Shown: positions 55,797-64,000 of the stretch, in pieces | How positions within the stretch are numbered: the stretch's first letter is position 1 | Layout of the letters: each line of letters opens with the position of its first letter | Source of the DNA: Tricholoma matsutake | Lineage: Eukaryota; Basidiomycota; Agaricomycetes; Agaricales; Tricholomataceae | Length of the DNA: 64,000 nt | Assembly (NCBI GenBank): GCA_026075535.2 | Contig: AP026541.1 | Span: 3,534,001-3,598,000 of the forward strand | Direction of reading: 5' to 3' | Translations under genes and position numbers: made by a program | Notes under the pieces: generated by a model | Told to the model about the DNA's origin: nothing | The model's database searches: none | Seen by the model: only the letters and a program-made list of their open reading frames with translations

Positions 55797-55984
55797 TGCT
55801 GGGCATGTTGTGAACACACCTTAACTGGCTGCAAACAACATTGACTTCATTGTCTCCAAATTATAACCTTGTGCTCTTTGTGAGCTGCATCGTGCTCCCT
55901 GTGAGCTGCACTTGAAACCTAGGTTGACTAGGGTTACACACTCTGAAGGAGTGTTTTCTCCTGAGATCATTAAAACATGTTTTA

Positions 55985-57200
55985 TTGAGTAAAAGACTGA
56001 TTGAGCACTTTGAACAGCTGCCACCACAAATCATGTCTTCAACTCTTAAAAAACTTGTACAAACTTTCGACAGATCCAATTACATTCAATGGGCTGACTC
56101 AATGAAGGCATGGCTCAGGTCTCAGGGCCTCTGGCAGATAACTAGCAGGGCAGAAATCAAACCACCTCCAGCACCTCCTTTGATGGCAATGAATGCTACT
56201 CTCGTAGCGGATGCTACTGCCAAGCTCCAGACCTGGAACAACAAAAGTGACCAGGCTATTGGTAGCCTAGTGCTCCACCTGGCCCCCTCCATTCAGCAGC
56301 ATGCCAACACCAAGGACACTGTGTGGGACCTCATTTGCACCGATTATGGTGTCGATGGCCCCTCCCAAGTCTTTGTGGACTTTAGGTCTGCAATAGTGAT
56401 CAAAATCCTGGCTGCAAACCCAGTGCCAGAGATCGCTAAGATGGCTGACAAATTCAAGCGCCTCATGGCTGCCAACATTGCCATCCCCAAGCTAGTACAG
56501 GTGATGATCCTACTTGCTGCCATGCCACATGAGTACGATTCATTATCTGCCACAGTCCTTAACACAACCACTACTAGTGCCTTGACGTTTAAACATGTCA
56601 AGGACTCCATTGTCGCTGAAGCCTCTAGGCGCATGGCAGTTGGAAAGCCCACCGGCCTGCCTCAGGCCAATAAGCTTTTGGCTGTCAAGCACAAAGGGGG
56701 AAACCCCAAATGGCAGCCCAAAGAAGGGTAAAACAACAATGGAGAGTCATCCTGAAAGTGTGGATGACGCAGGGACAAGAAGACTAAGGAGGATAAGCCC
56801 AAAGAGAAGCATACCCACCTCACCTCCAGTGCCTTTACCACCATAAATGGTAATAGCACCATCATAACGCCAATGCCGCTCATTCAGCGCATCGAACAGC
56901 ATGACCACACTCCCACAAGGGACCCTCGCCGCTGACCGCCTGCACAGGCATATATGGGTGCAGCCTCTACCTCTCATTTGGTTTACACCAAATATCAGCA
57001 AGCTCAAGACACCCTCGAGCAAATGCAACTTCCACGCAGCGCAAAAAATCTGCGACCACTGGAAGAGCACCTGACAGTGCAAGAAGGTAAGAGAAGGAGG
57101 ATTGAACCAGAACCTAGGATCATGGAGGTCGAATACGATACCGTCTCCCTTGGATCAGAGCCTCCAGTTTCTGATGAAGAAGTGTGGAAAGCTGTTGACA
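55985..57200 (+). pseudogene. copia gag
   Basis: The frame opens before MSSTLKKLVQTFDRSNYIQW (56033) and contains SMKAWLRSQGLWQITS, GSLVLHLAPSIQQH, VWDLICTDYG, LLAAMPHEYDSLSA and FKHVKDSIVAEASRR, the UBN2/gag_pre pattern of Ty1-type gag. It stops at 56729-56731 (KEG then TAA) and continues in other frames with a basic linker and an acidic connector near 57120-57230. No intact CCHC knuckle is visible. Confidence 0.75.
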
Positions 57201-57363
57201 AGATGCTCATCAATGAACCACTTGAAACAGGAGGATATGATGACAGGTCAGTCCTTTTCCCTGCTGCAAGCACAAAGATTAATATTCCAATGATTACAGC
57301 GAACTTTTCATGTGAAATCTTACCGCTATTAAATGTATCATGGAACTATTTAGATCTTAATAT

Positions 57364-58426
57364 ATGTGTTATGTGGCAAACAGAAATTGTAAGAAAGGTG
57401 CCAACTGGATCATGGATTCAGGTGCATCAAAGCACTTCACTGGTGAAATGAAAGATTTCACTTCTTATGAGCCTTTACCAAGAAAGGACTCTACCTTGGT
57501 TCAAACAGCCACAGGTACTACTCATATAGTAGGAAAAGGAGCAGTCTTCATTAGACATCAGGTAGTATGTCATGGGAAGTCAGAGACGCATGAAACACAA
57601 TTATACCCCATCTACTACATACCCGACTGTAATACTCAATTACTGTCAATGGGCATCTTTTTACAAGATGGAAGTGATGTGCGTGGTTCCTCTGCACACA
57701 TTTCATTTTTCGAGAAAGGAAACCCAATAATGGATTGTGTCCCTCTTAGGAGATGCGACATGATCTATTGGGCTCAGACTCATATATTGAGCACCAAGAG
57801 GATCAATGTTGCAACCATGTATGTTGCTAACTACTTGACTTGGCATAGGCAACTTGGACACCCATCCAAAGAGGCACTAGGGAAAATGCCTAACAGCACC
57901 ATAAAATTCCCAAGGAATTTAATTATTCCTAAAGACAAAATTATATGTCCAGGGTGCACTGAAGGGAAAATGACATCAAAATCTTTTCCCAAATCAAATT
58001 CATGTGCAGAGAAATCCTTTGAATTAATACATTCCGATCTAAAGAAACTCCTAGTAATATTGTACCACAAACATAAATACTTTATTGTATTTCTGGACGA
58101 CAAAATGTCACATATCTGGGTCCAGTGCCTTAGAAAGAAGTCTGATGCTGCTGCAGCGATTAGACAATTTCAGGCAATGGCTTTGACCCAGTATGGCGCT
58201 ACAATCAAATGCTGGCATGTTGATCCAGGGGGGGAGTTCAAAGATTGTGAGCTACAAAATATGCTCAAGAATTTCGGCATCAAAATAGAGATGTCCACAC
58301 CCCACATTCACCAACAGAACGGGCATGCAGAGTGCGCCATAAGGACAATAATGGAAAAAATTGCAAAGCCTGCAATTTACTGCTTGTCTGTAATGAAAGC
58401 ACACTTGTGCCTTGACCACTTAAGAG
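57364..58426 (+). pseudogene. copia protease and integrase
   Basis: One open frame. The protease active site is WIMDSGASKHFTG. GAG_pre-integrase is YLTWHRQLGHPSKEALG with CPGCTEGKMTSKSFPKS, giving the H-H-C-C zinc residues. The integrase core has FELIHSDLKK (first Asp), CWHVDPGGEF (second Asp) and QQNGHAECAIRTIMEK (Glu); the usual Arg after Glu is Cys, a C-to-T change. The frame runs into gypsy-3 after CLDHLR. RT is missing. Confidence 0.85.
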
Positions 58427-58631
58427 TGTGAACCACGTAAATTGGAACTTGATATGGATTGAAAGAGGAATGAAGAACTAACTAAGACATCATTCGCGAA
58501 TCAACAGTCATGCATGTGATCGCGTATATTAGTAATGGTCCTGAAAGGGAAGACATGTGATAGAAAAGGTAGCGCATTGGTGGGAAGTAGGAAGGTAGTA
58601 AGATAATCGATGGACTTATCTTACACTCACA
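58427..58631 (-). repeat. Putative gypsy-3 3' LTR
   Basis: 205 bp on the minus strand beginning TGTGAGTG and ending GGTTCACA (TGTGA/TCACA inverted ends), just after the pol end and abutting the interrupted copia frame (flank AAGAG). The upstream purine tract is weak (AAAGAGGATATA). The 5' LTR is outside the window, so this is not confirmed. Confidence 0.5.
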
Positions 58632-58639
58632 TATATCCT

Positions 58640-59895
58640 CTTTAAAAAAAGCACCGGGGGGCGGGGAGGATGTAAGCATGTTGAGACTCACTAAGGGTGC
58701 TCCGCTTCATATAGTGCAAGTGCTTCTGTTTCCAGAAGCTCTGATCATGGTAACCATAGGTCGTGTTCTGGGCCGTATCCTGTCCATCTCACTAGGAATT
58801 GGTGGCCTCTCCCTCTAGGCTGATGATCAAGGATTTTGTCAACAAAATACTCCATACTTCCATCAATAGTGACCAGTGGCTTTGGAGGAATACGTGCCCG
58901 CCCTGGGAAGAGGTCATCATCGTTAGGGACATGTGTTTGCAGTTGTGCAACATGGAAGGTGGAATAAGCTTTGGATGGTGGTGGAAGTAAGAGTTTGTAT
59001 GATGAGGATTTGGGGAAGGCTTGCGTAATTTCGTATGGTCCATCAAATCTTGGCATGAACTTGGCTACCCATCTGTCTTTTGCACGTATATAGTCCCTCC
59101 ATCGATGAGCTGTCACAAGCATCACTTTGTCACCTACTCCAAATGCTGGTTCCGGGAGTTGGTCCTTGTTAGCAAAATGCGCTTGCTGGATCTTTGCCGC
59201 TAAGAGATTATCTTTAGCCGCATTAGTTTCTTCCTCCATGGCTTTGATGAATGTACTCACTGCCATGTCTTCATCCTGGATGCTTTGTGGTGTCTCGTTT
59301 AATGGTGTTGTGATCAAGGGTGGCAATAGTTTAGGTGAACATCCAGTCTTCAATATGAATGGCAAAACCCTGGTTGATGTGTTAGGAGTGTTCATGATAT
59401 TGAATCTAACTTTTGGCAATGCCTTTACCCATCCCTTCTGGTTTCATTTGACATGGAAGTGCAAGCATTGCACCACGGTCTTGTTCGAGCACTCTGAAGA
59501 CCCGTCGGTCTGTGGATGGTATGCTGTAGAAAGTTTGTGACTGATACCCATGAGCTTCATGAGCGCCTTCCAGAATTTTGAAACGAAAAGTTTGTTGCGG
59601 TCACTAATAATCTCCACAGGGCATCCATTCTCGCAGTACCACCAGTCAAAGAAAAGGAACGCGAAGTCCTCTGTGGTCATGTTATTGTGACAAGGTGCAA
59701 TTTGTATATCAGCGCCCAGGCGGTCTGTCATCGTGACAATGGCATCAAATCCGTCATCCTTCGGTAACGGCCCAACAAAGTCAATTGCCACCGAATCGAA
59801 GTGTTTGTTGGGGATAGGTAAGGGGTGCAGGGGTCCCACTGTCTTGGACATGGAGGATTTGTTCTGTTGGCAGTCTGCACACCCCAGGACGTAGC
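58640..59895 (-). pseudogene. gypsy-3 integrase core and chromodomain
   Basis: Continues the pol at 62179-64000 across TIR element C: the zinc half-site CADCQQNKSSMSK begins right at the insertion. The core has SVAIDFVGPLPKDDG, EIISDRNKLFVSKFW and TDGSSECSNKTVVQ, giving D, D and E. A TGA near 59447 follows HFHVK. The C-terminal part has VGDKVMLVTAHRWRDY, YKLLLPPPSKAYSTFHVAQL, then a chromodomain EYFVDKILDHQPRGRGHQFL...WTGYGPEHDLWL. A TGA at about 58758 precedes SELLETEALALYEAEHP. Both TGA codons fit former arginines. Confidence 0.88.
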
Positions 59896-60156
59896 GAGTA
59901 CTTTACACTCCCCCACCTATTCCAGTTGGATTCCAGTTTGTCCGGCCGGAATTTCCAGAATTTCTGGAATCCGGTGGAATTTTTTTTGTATGTAGTTTTC
60001 CCTATGCAGCACAATTCCAGTCGGAATAAGGATCCAATTTACAGCCAGAATCCCTGGAATCTGACCAGACTCATCACAACCGGAATAACTGGAATAACTG
60101 GACTAACCAGAATAACTGGAATGCATGTGCTTTCCCAAATAAAAGTTCAACACACA

Positions 60157-60228
60157 TCAATAATCGAACTCTCGACCTTGGGTCTGCATACATAACAGCA
60201 TGCTTAACCACTGAGCTACCAAGCAATT
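60157..60228 (-). other. tRNA-like unit with A and B boxes
   Basis: Minus strand TAGCTCAGTGG and GAGTTCGATTA; the B box keeps the canonical GTTCGA. An anticodon-like loop with four pairs is possible. It points to the left terminus. Confidence 0.6.
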
Positions 60229-60469
60229 ATTCTTTGGTATACATTTAATACTTTTATTACCCAACCAAGGTACGTAGTTAATCACAGCCATTAATGGAAT
60301 AATTGATAAGTATGCATATGCATGACACGTGACACGTGACTGCCAGCTCACAACCACTACCACCACTGTCGCCAATGCCACCTCCTCCTCTCCACTCTAC
60401 CACCACCACTGTGTGTGCACCCACCACCACCATTCCCATGCCCAATGCCACCATCACCACCACCTTCAA

Positions 60470-61045
60470 ACGAGCCGACTGGATGGAACGCAGGCCCACA
60501 CGATGCAGATCGCGTCGTTTGGGCCCTATGTAAGTTTTTTTTGTTTGGTTTTTGTTTTAATAAACTAACTAACTCATTTTTTTAGTTTTCTAGGTTATAA
60601 TCTACTAGTAACTACACCACCACCCACAAACGAGCCAACATGGGCCCAAACAATGCAGATCGCGTTGTTTGGGCCCTATGTAAGTTTTTTTCATTTGGTT
60701 TTTGTTTTAATAAACTAACTAACTCATTTTTTTAGTTTTCTAGGTTATAATCTACTAGTAACGATGCCACCACCTGCAAACGAGCCAACACGGGCCCAAA
60801 CAATGCAGATCACGTCGTTTGGGCCCTACGTAAGTTTTTTTTGTTTGGTTTTTGTTTTAATGAACTAACTAACTCATTTTTTTAATTTTCTAGGTTATAA
60901 TCTACTAGTAACGATGCCACCACCTGCAAACGAGCCAACACGGGCCCAAACGATGCAGATCACGTCGTTTGGGCCCTATGTGAGTTTTTTTCATTTGCTT
61001 TTTGTTTTTATAAACTAACTAATTGTAATTTATTGCTTTTTAGGT
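60470..61045 (+). repeat. Tandem 150 bp units with intron-like segments
   Basis: Four donors at exactly 150 bp spacing: 60530, 60680, 60830 (GTAAGT) and 60980 (GTGAGT). Each is followed by CTAACTAACTCA, a T tract and TTTTCTAG; the last unit ends TTTTTAG. The exon-like parts carry the GGGCCCAAAC...GTTTGGGCCC inverted repeat. Confidence 0.8.
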
Positions 61046-61299
61046 TGTATACTACTGGGGACGACCTGCCATGATGAAAAATGCGCAACCCACGCCCATG
61101 CCCACCTGATCCCCTCCTCCCCATTCAAATGGGATGTGAGGCTGTCGACACGGGCTAGGAGGGTGCAGAGGGATGCCAGGAGACAGAAGGGGTGTACCTG
61201 CCTAGTAAGCACCCACCAACTTCTGTACCCGTGCCATGTCACACTCTCCCCCCTCCCCAAAAAAAAAGAAAAAAACAGAAATTCAGACAGGGGACGACA

Positions 61300-61770
61300 G
61301 TGACAAATGACAACAAGCCACCCACCCCCAGCCTCACAAGCAACTGCTCGTGGGGTGGAACATGGGTGGAACAGTGCCCAGGCACAGGGACAGGAGATGA
61401 CAATGACACACCACCCGCCCCCAGCCTCACGAGCAACTGCTTGTGGGGTGGATCGTGGGTGGAAGGACAGACAACAGCGGGGTCACGTCCCCTCCCCCTC
61501 CCCTGCACTTCATGTGGGGAGGGATTTTTTTTGTATTTTTAATTATTTATTAGTATTGTGCCCCCCCTCCCCCATTTTGCATGGGGGAGGGATTTTTTTC
61601 TTCATGTTTTTACCTCCCCCCTCGCATTCAGCGCGAGGGGTTAGCTTTTTATGTATATAAATAAAACTCCCTCTCGCATCTTGTGAGAGGGAGGATTTTT
61701 TGTTTATGTATATAATTACAATTATCCCCACTCCCTCGCATTCAATGTGAGGGATGTGGTTAATTAAAAA
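61300..61770. repeat. Minisatellite core and GC hairpins of copy C
   Basis: Two CGAGCA/TGCTCG cores (about 61340 and 61435), then hairpins of CCCTCCCC/GGGGAGGG and CCCTCTCGC/GAGAGGG type followed by T runs, and two TATGTATATAA segments. Confidence 0.6.
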
Positions 61771-61839
61771 AATTTGATCTTAACTACTTCGAAAAAAATT
61801 AGAGTGTCATGAATAAACATTATATTACTATCTAATAAT

Positions 61840-61931
61840 TCTCCTGTGGCTCAACTGGTTAAGCACACATGTTTGGTTTGTCATGTGATCACTCTAATCA
61901 AGATGTCTTGAGTTCAATCCTTACTCTGCAC
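61840..61931 (+). other. tRNA-like unit with A and B boxes
   Basis: TGGCTCAACTGG (61847-61858) and GAGTTCAATCC (61910-61920), the best B box of the six units. It points to the right terminus. Confidence 0.62.
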
Positions 61932-62029
61932 AAATATATTTTGTAGGCACTTTGACAACTTAAGACTTGAAATTTGACTATCCATTAGGCTATATACTCT
62001 AAGTTGAGGATCTGGAGTAACCAGAATCT

Positions 62030-62150
62030 GGTCGGAATAACTGGAATAACTGGACTCCGACCAGAATAACTGGACTCTGACTGGAATAACTGGACTCCAA
62101 CTGGAATAATTGGACTCCAACCGGAATAACTGGACTCCGACCGGAATAGG
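62030..62150 (+). repeat. Short subterminal array of copy C
   Basis: About five units of roughly 23 bp, GGAATAACTGGACTCCGACC with variants; the counterpart of the expanded 30 bp satellite in copy B. Confidence 0.75.
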
Positions 62151-62178
62151 TGGGGGAGGGTAAATTACAGGACGTAGC

Positions 62179-64000
62179 CACGCCCCAGGTCTCGCTGCAT
62201 GTTTGGCCAGTAAAAATCATTTCGGAGGTTTGCATAGGACTCTTCTGTGCCAAAATGACCTAAGTTAACATGTGCCAACTGAAATAGTCGCTCCCTGAGG
62301 TTTTTGTATTTCGGGATCACCAGTCTGCTGCCAATGAAGAGGAGTCCATGTCTTAATACGATGTTCAATTTGGCATCTAGCACGCCTCGCTTTAGATCAT
62401 TGAGTATACCCAAACACCATGGGTCCGTTTGATAGCCATTCTTGATACGCATGATAAGTTTAGGGTCTGAGTTGATGGAGAACACTGCCGAAGCTACAAT
62501 CACCGACGTGTCCATGTCCACAGAGTCAGGAAGTCTAGATAACGCATCCGTGATGGTGTTCCGTTTCCCATTGATATACATGATGCTGTACTCATACTGG
62601 GATAAGTACTCCATCCACCATGCCTGGCACTGAGATAGGTCCCTTTGGAAGTTGAAGTTTTGTAACATCTTGTGGTCTGTGCGGATGTGTATATGCGATC
62701 CTAGTAAGTCCACCCGCCATTTCTTTAAAGCTCGCATAATTGCCAACATTTCTTGTTCGTGTACCGGGTAGTTGCGTTCTGTGCCATTCATTTGTCTACT
62801 CTTGAATGCTACTGGACGTGCAGATTCCCAGCATGGTCCAAAGGAAAGTACTGCTCCCGTTCGTCTCTTGCTCGCATCACAGGTTATGAAAATCTTGTTT
62901 TCTCCAGGGTTTTCATGGTCAATTGTTGTCAAACAATCTCTTCCAATTATGAGTCATTTTATGTTATTGAACGTGGCTTGGTGATTACAAGTCCAGGTAG
63001 GGAATGTTGAGTTGCATTCTCTACGAGTAAGAGGCATTAGTACCGCAGTGTATTTGGCCAGTGTAGGAAGAAAGGATGCGATGTAGCAGACGAGCCCTAG
63101 GAATTGGCGTACATGTTTGGCTGATTTTGGTGCCGGCCAGTTTAGAATCCGTAAGACTTTAGACTGATCAGCTTCAATACCCTGTGCTGAAATGTGGTGA
63201 CCTAGAAAGTCTATTTCTGTAGTGAAGAGTGTAGATTTCTTCAGCAAGCAGTACAAGTGCACCTCACATAACGCTTCCAGTACCAGCTTCACGTTCTGCT
63301 TATGTTCCTCGAGTGTGTTAGACCAAATGATAATGTCATCAAGATATACGTGACATATCTTTCCAATTAGCTGTTTGAGGGCAAGGGTTACCCACCTCTG
63401 ATGTGTTGCTGGTGAGTTTCACATGCCCATGGGCATGACTACCCATTCCCAGAGACTGAACGGAGTAAGGGTAGCTGTGTATTTGATGTCATCCAGGTGA
63501 ACAAGTGTCTGGAAAAAGGAATTAGTCATGTCTATTTTGCCCCAGATTTTTCCTTTAGCGCAGTCTGCTAGAATGTTGTCAATCTGTGGAAGAGGGTAAT
63601 TATCTGGAATGGTCAGTCGATTCAGGTGATGGTAGTCGTTCACCCATCGGGGGAGTACAGTTGGGTCAGCCTTTGGAATGATGAATGACGGTGATGCATA
63701 AGGTGAAGAAGACGGCCGAATGTGACCTGCCGCTACATGCTGGTCAATGAGAGTCTTCCAGCCTGTACAATACTTTTGTGGGCATCCATATGCACGTGAG
63801 ACAGATACTGGAGCACCAGGGAGCAGTTTTATGTGGTGGTATACATCACGAGGGAGATCTTTGACGTGGGGGATGTCTGAGGGGAAGTGGTCTGTGAATG
63901 CGTCTTTCATTTGATTATTCAGCTTTCTCAGTGTTGCTTCTCCTGCCAATTGTGCGATCCATGTTTTGATCATTGCAATGATGTCTGGTGGACCAGTAGT
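62179..64000 (-). pseudogene. gypsy-3 RT, RNase H and integrase zinc region
   Basis: RT begins outside the window. Visible are VYHHIKLLPGAPVSVSRAYG, SSSPYASPSFIIPKAD, KIDMTNSFFQTLVH, and YLDDIIIWSNTLEEHKQNV near 63320, so the catalytic YxDD is intact here. The connection is VRQFLGLVCYIASFLP. RNase H is FITCDASKRRTGAVLSF, then HEQEMLAIMRALKKWRVDLL and RTDHKMLQNF, complete. The integrase zinc region starts LAHVNLGHFGTEESYANLR and is cut by TIR element C after LGRGYVL. TGA codons at about 63418 and 62952 fit former CGA. Of the Ty3 elements here this one has lost the fewest catalytic residues. Confidence 0.9.

Larger units (their letters stand above)
55524..58426 (+). mobile_element. copia (Ty1-type) retrotransposon, 3'-truncated by gypsy-3
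   Basis: 5' LTR, primer site, gag, protease, integrase in the Ty1 order (integrase before RT). RT, RNase H and the 3' LTR are not in the window; the reading frame ends at the gypsy-3 border. Inserted in the Plavaka-like gene. Confidence 0.85.
59896..62169 (+). mobile_element. TIR element, copy C
   Basis: 2.27 kb, same family as copies A and B. Left end GAGTACTTTACACTCCC, right end inverted TGTAATTTACCC. Perfect 9 bp duplication GGACGTAGC (59887-59895 and 62170-62178). Removing it restores the gypsy-3 integrase frame. It lacks the solo LTR of copy B and has only a short subterminal array. Confidence 0.93.
58427..64000 (-). mobile_element. gypsy-3: chromodomain Ty3 element (runs off window)
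   Basis: Minus-strand Ty3 element inserted in the copia integrase region and itself interrupted by TIR element C. Its order from high to low coordinate is RT, RNase H, integrase zinc region, [TIR element C], integrase core, chromodomain, 3' LTR. The 5' end lies beyond 64000. Confidence 0.85.

Noticed and set aside
58655..58700. Plus-strand PPT and LTR start (GGGGAGGA then TGTAAGCATG)
   Set aside because: It looks like a PPT-LTR junction, but it overlaps the end of the minus-strand gypsy-3 pol frame and no matching LTR was found.
113..61931. Six tRNA genes
   Set aside because: A and B boxes are good, but the acceptor and T stems do not pair properly and flanks are element DNA. Reported as tRNA-like units.
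4757..63420. TGA recoded as an amino acid
   Set aside because: TGA also ends the oxygenase and KDZ transposase genes at natural ends, and other inactivating changes accompany the TGA codons. CpG decay explains it better.

Overview
The window looks like a transposon-dense stretch of an Agaricomycete (mushroom-forming basidiomycete) genome. The evidence is the element types seen: Rep-helicase Helitrons, KDZ transposons with a CxC2-type cysteine cluster, Plavaka-like (Tnp2/CACTA) transposases, chromodomain Ty3 elements with antisense genes, and 46-66 bp GT-AG introns with CTAAC-like branch sites. I see no single-copy host housekeeping gene. Nearly everything is a mobile element, a piece of one, or a low-complexity repeat. 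Family assignments are from remembered motifs; no database search was run.

Layout. A truncated TIR element (copy A) fills 1-1841. From 4.0 to 35.0 kb one minus-strand TE-associated gene is split by a 29 kb insertion. Its C-terminal half is at 4019-5241 and its N-terminal half at 34470-34995. The insertion is a minus-strand Helitron (5242-34469). A Ty3 element (gypsy-1, 9728-32848) sits inside the Helitron. Gypsy-1 in turn carries an inverted solo LTR in its pol (12746-13962), an 11 kb KDZ transposon in its antisense gene (16663-27643), and TIR element copy B in its 3' LTR (29017-32111). Copy B carries another solo LTR (30687-31098). Most junctions restore a reading frame or a continuous sequence when the insert and one target duplication are removed. 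This gives five layers of nesting.

From 35.3 to 44.2 kb a GC-rich minisatellite region is split by a complete second Ty3 element (gypsy-2, 35929-43588, 706 bp LTRs, CCTTC target duplication). From 45.2 to 53.2 kb come a decayed DEAH helicase split by a hAT-like MITE, three more MITEs, and a decayed minus-strand gene resembling the DUF6589 group. From 53.9 kb to the end a Plavaka-like transposase is interrupted by a truncated copia element. That copia is interrupted by a minus-strand chromodomain Ty3 element (gypsy-3), which is interrupted by TIR element copy C (59896-62169).

The most interesting unit is the KDZ element. Between about 165 bp TIRs and large inverted 42 bp arrays it holds three genes: an intron-rich minus-strand accessory gene, a plus-strand gene whose C-terminus reads as a 2-oxoglutarate/Fe(II) oxygenase fold (a candidate TET/JBP-like enzyme), and a KDZ transposase. 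Across the window almost every premature stop is TGA, typically where the family would have CGA (arginine). Differences between the two LTRs of gypsy-2 are also mostly CpG transitions. This is what decay of methylated CpG would leave, so a putative 5-methylcytosine oxygenase sits in a region that appears to be shaped by cytosine methylation.

Other structures worth attention are internal copies of the polypurine tract between RNase H and integrase in two unrelated Ty3 elements, paired outward-facing tRNA-like promoters in the TIR elements, and 149-150 bp tandem units that each contain a complete canonical intron.
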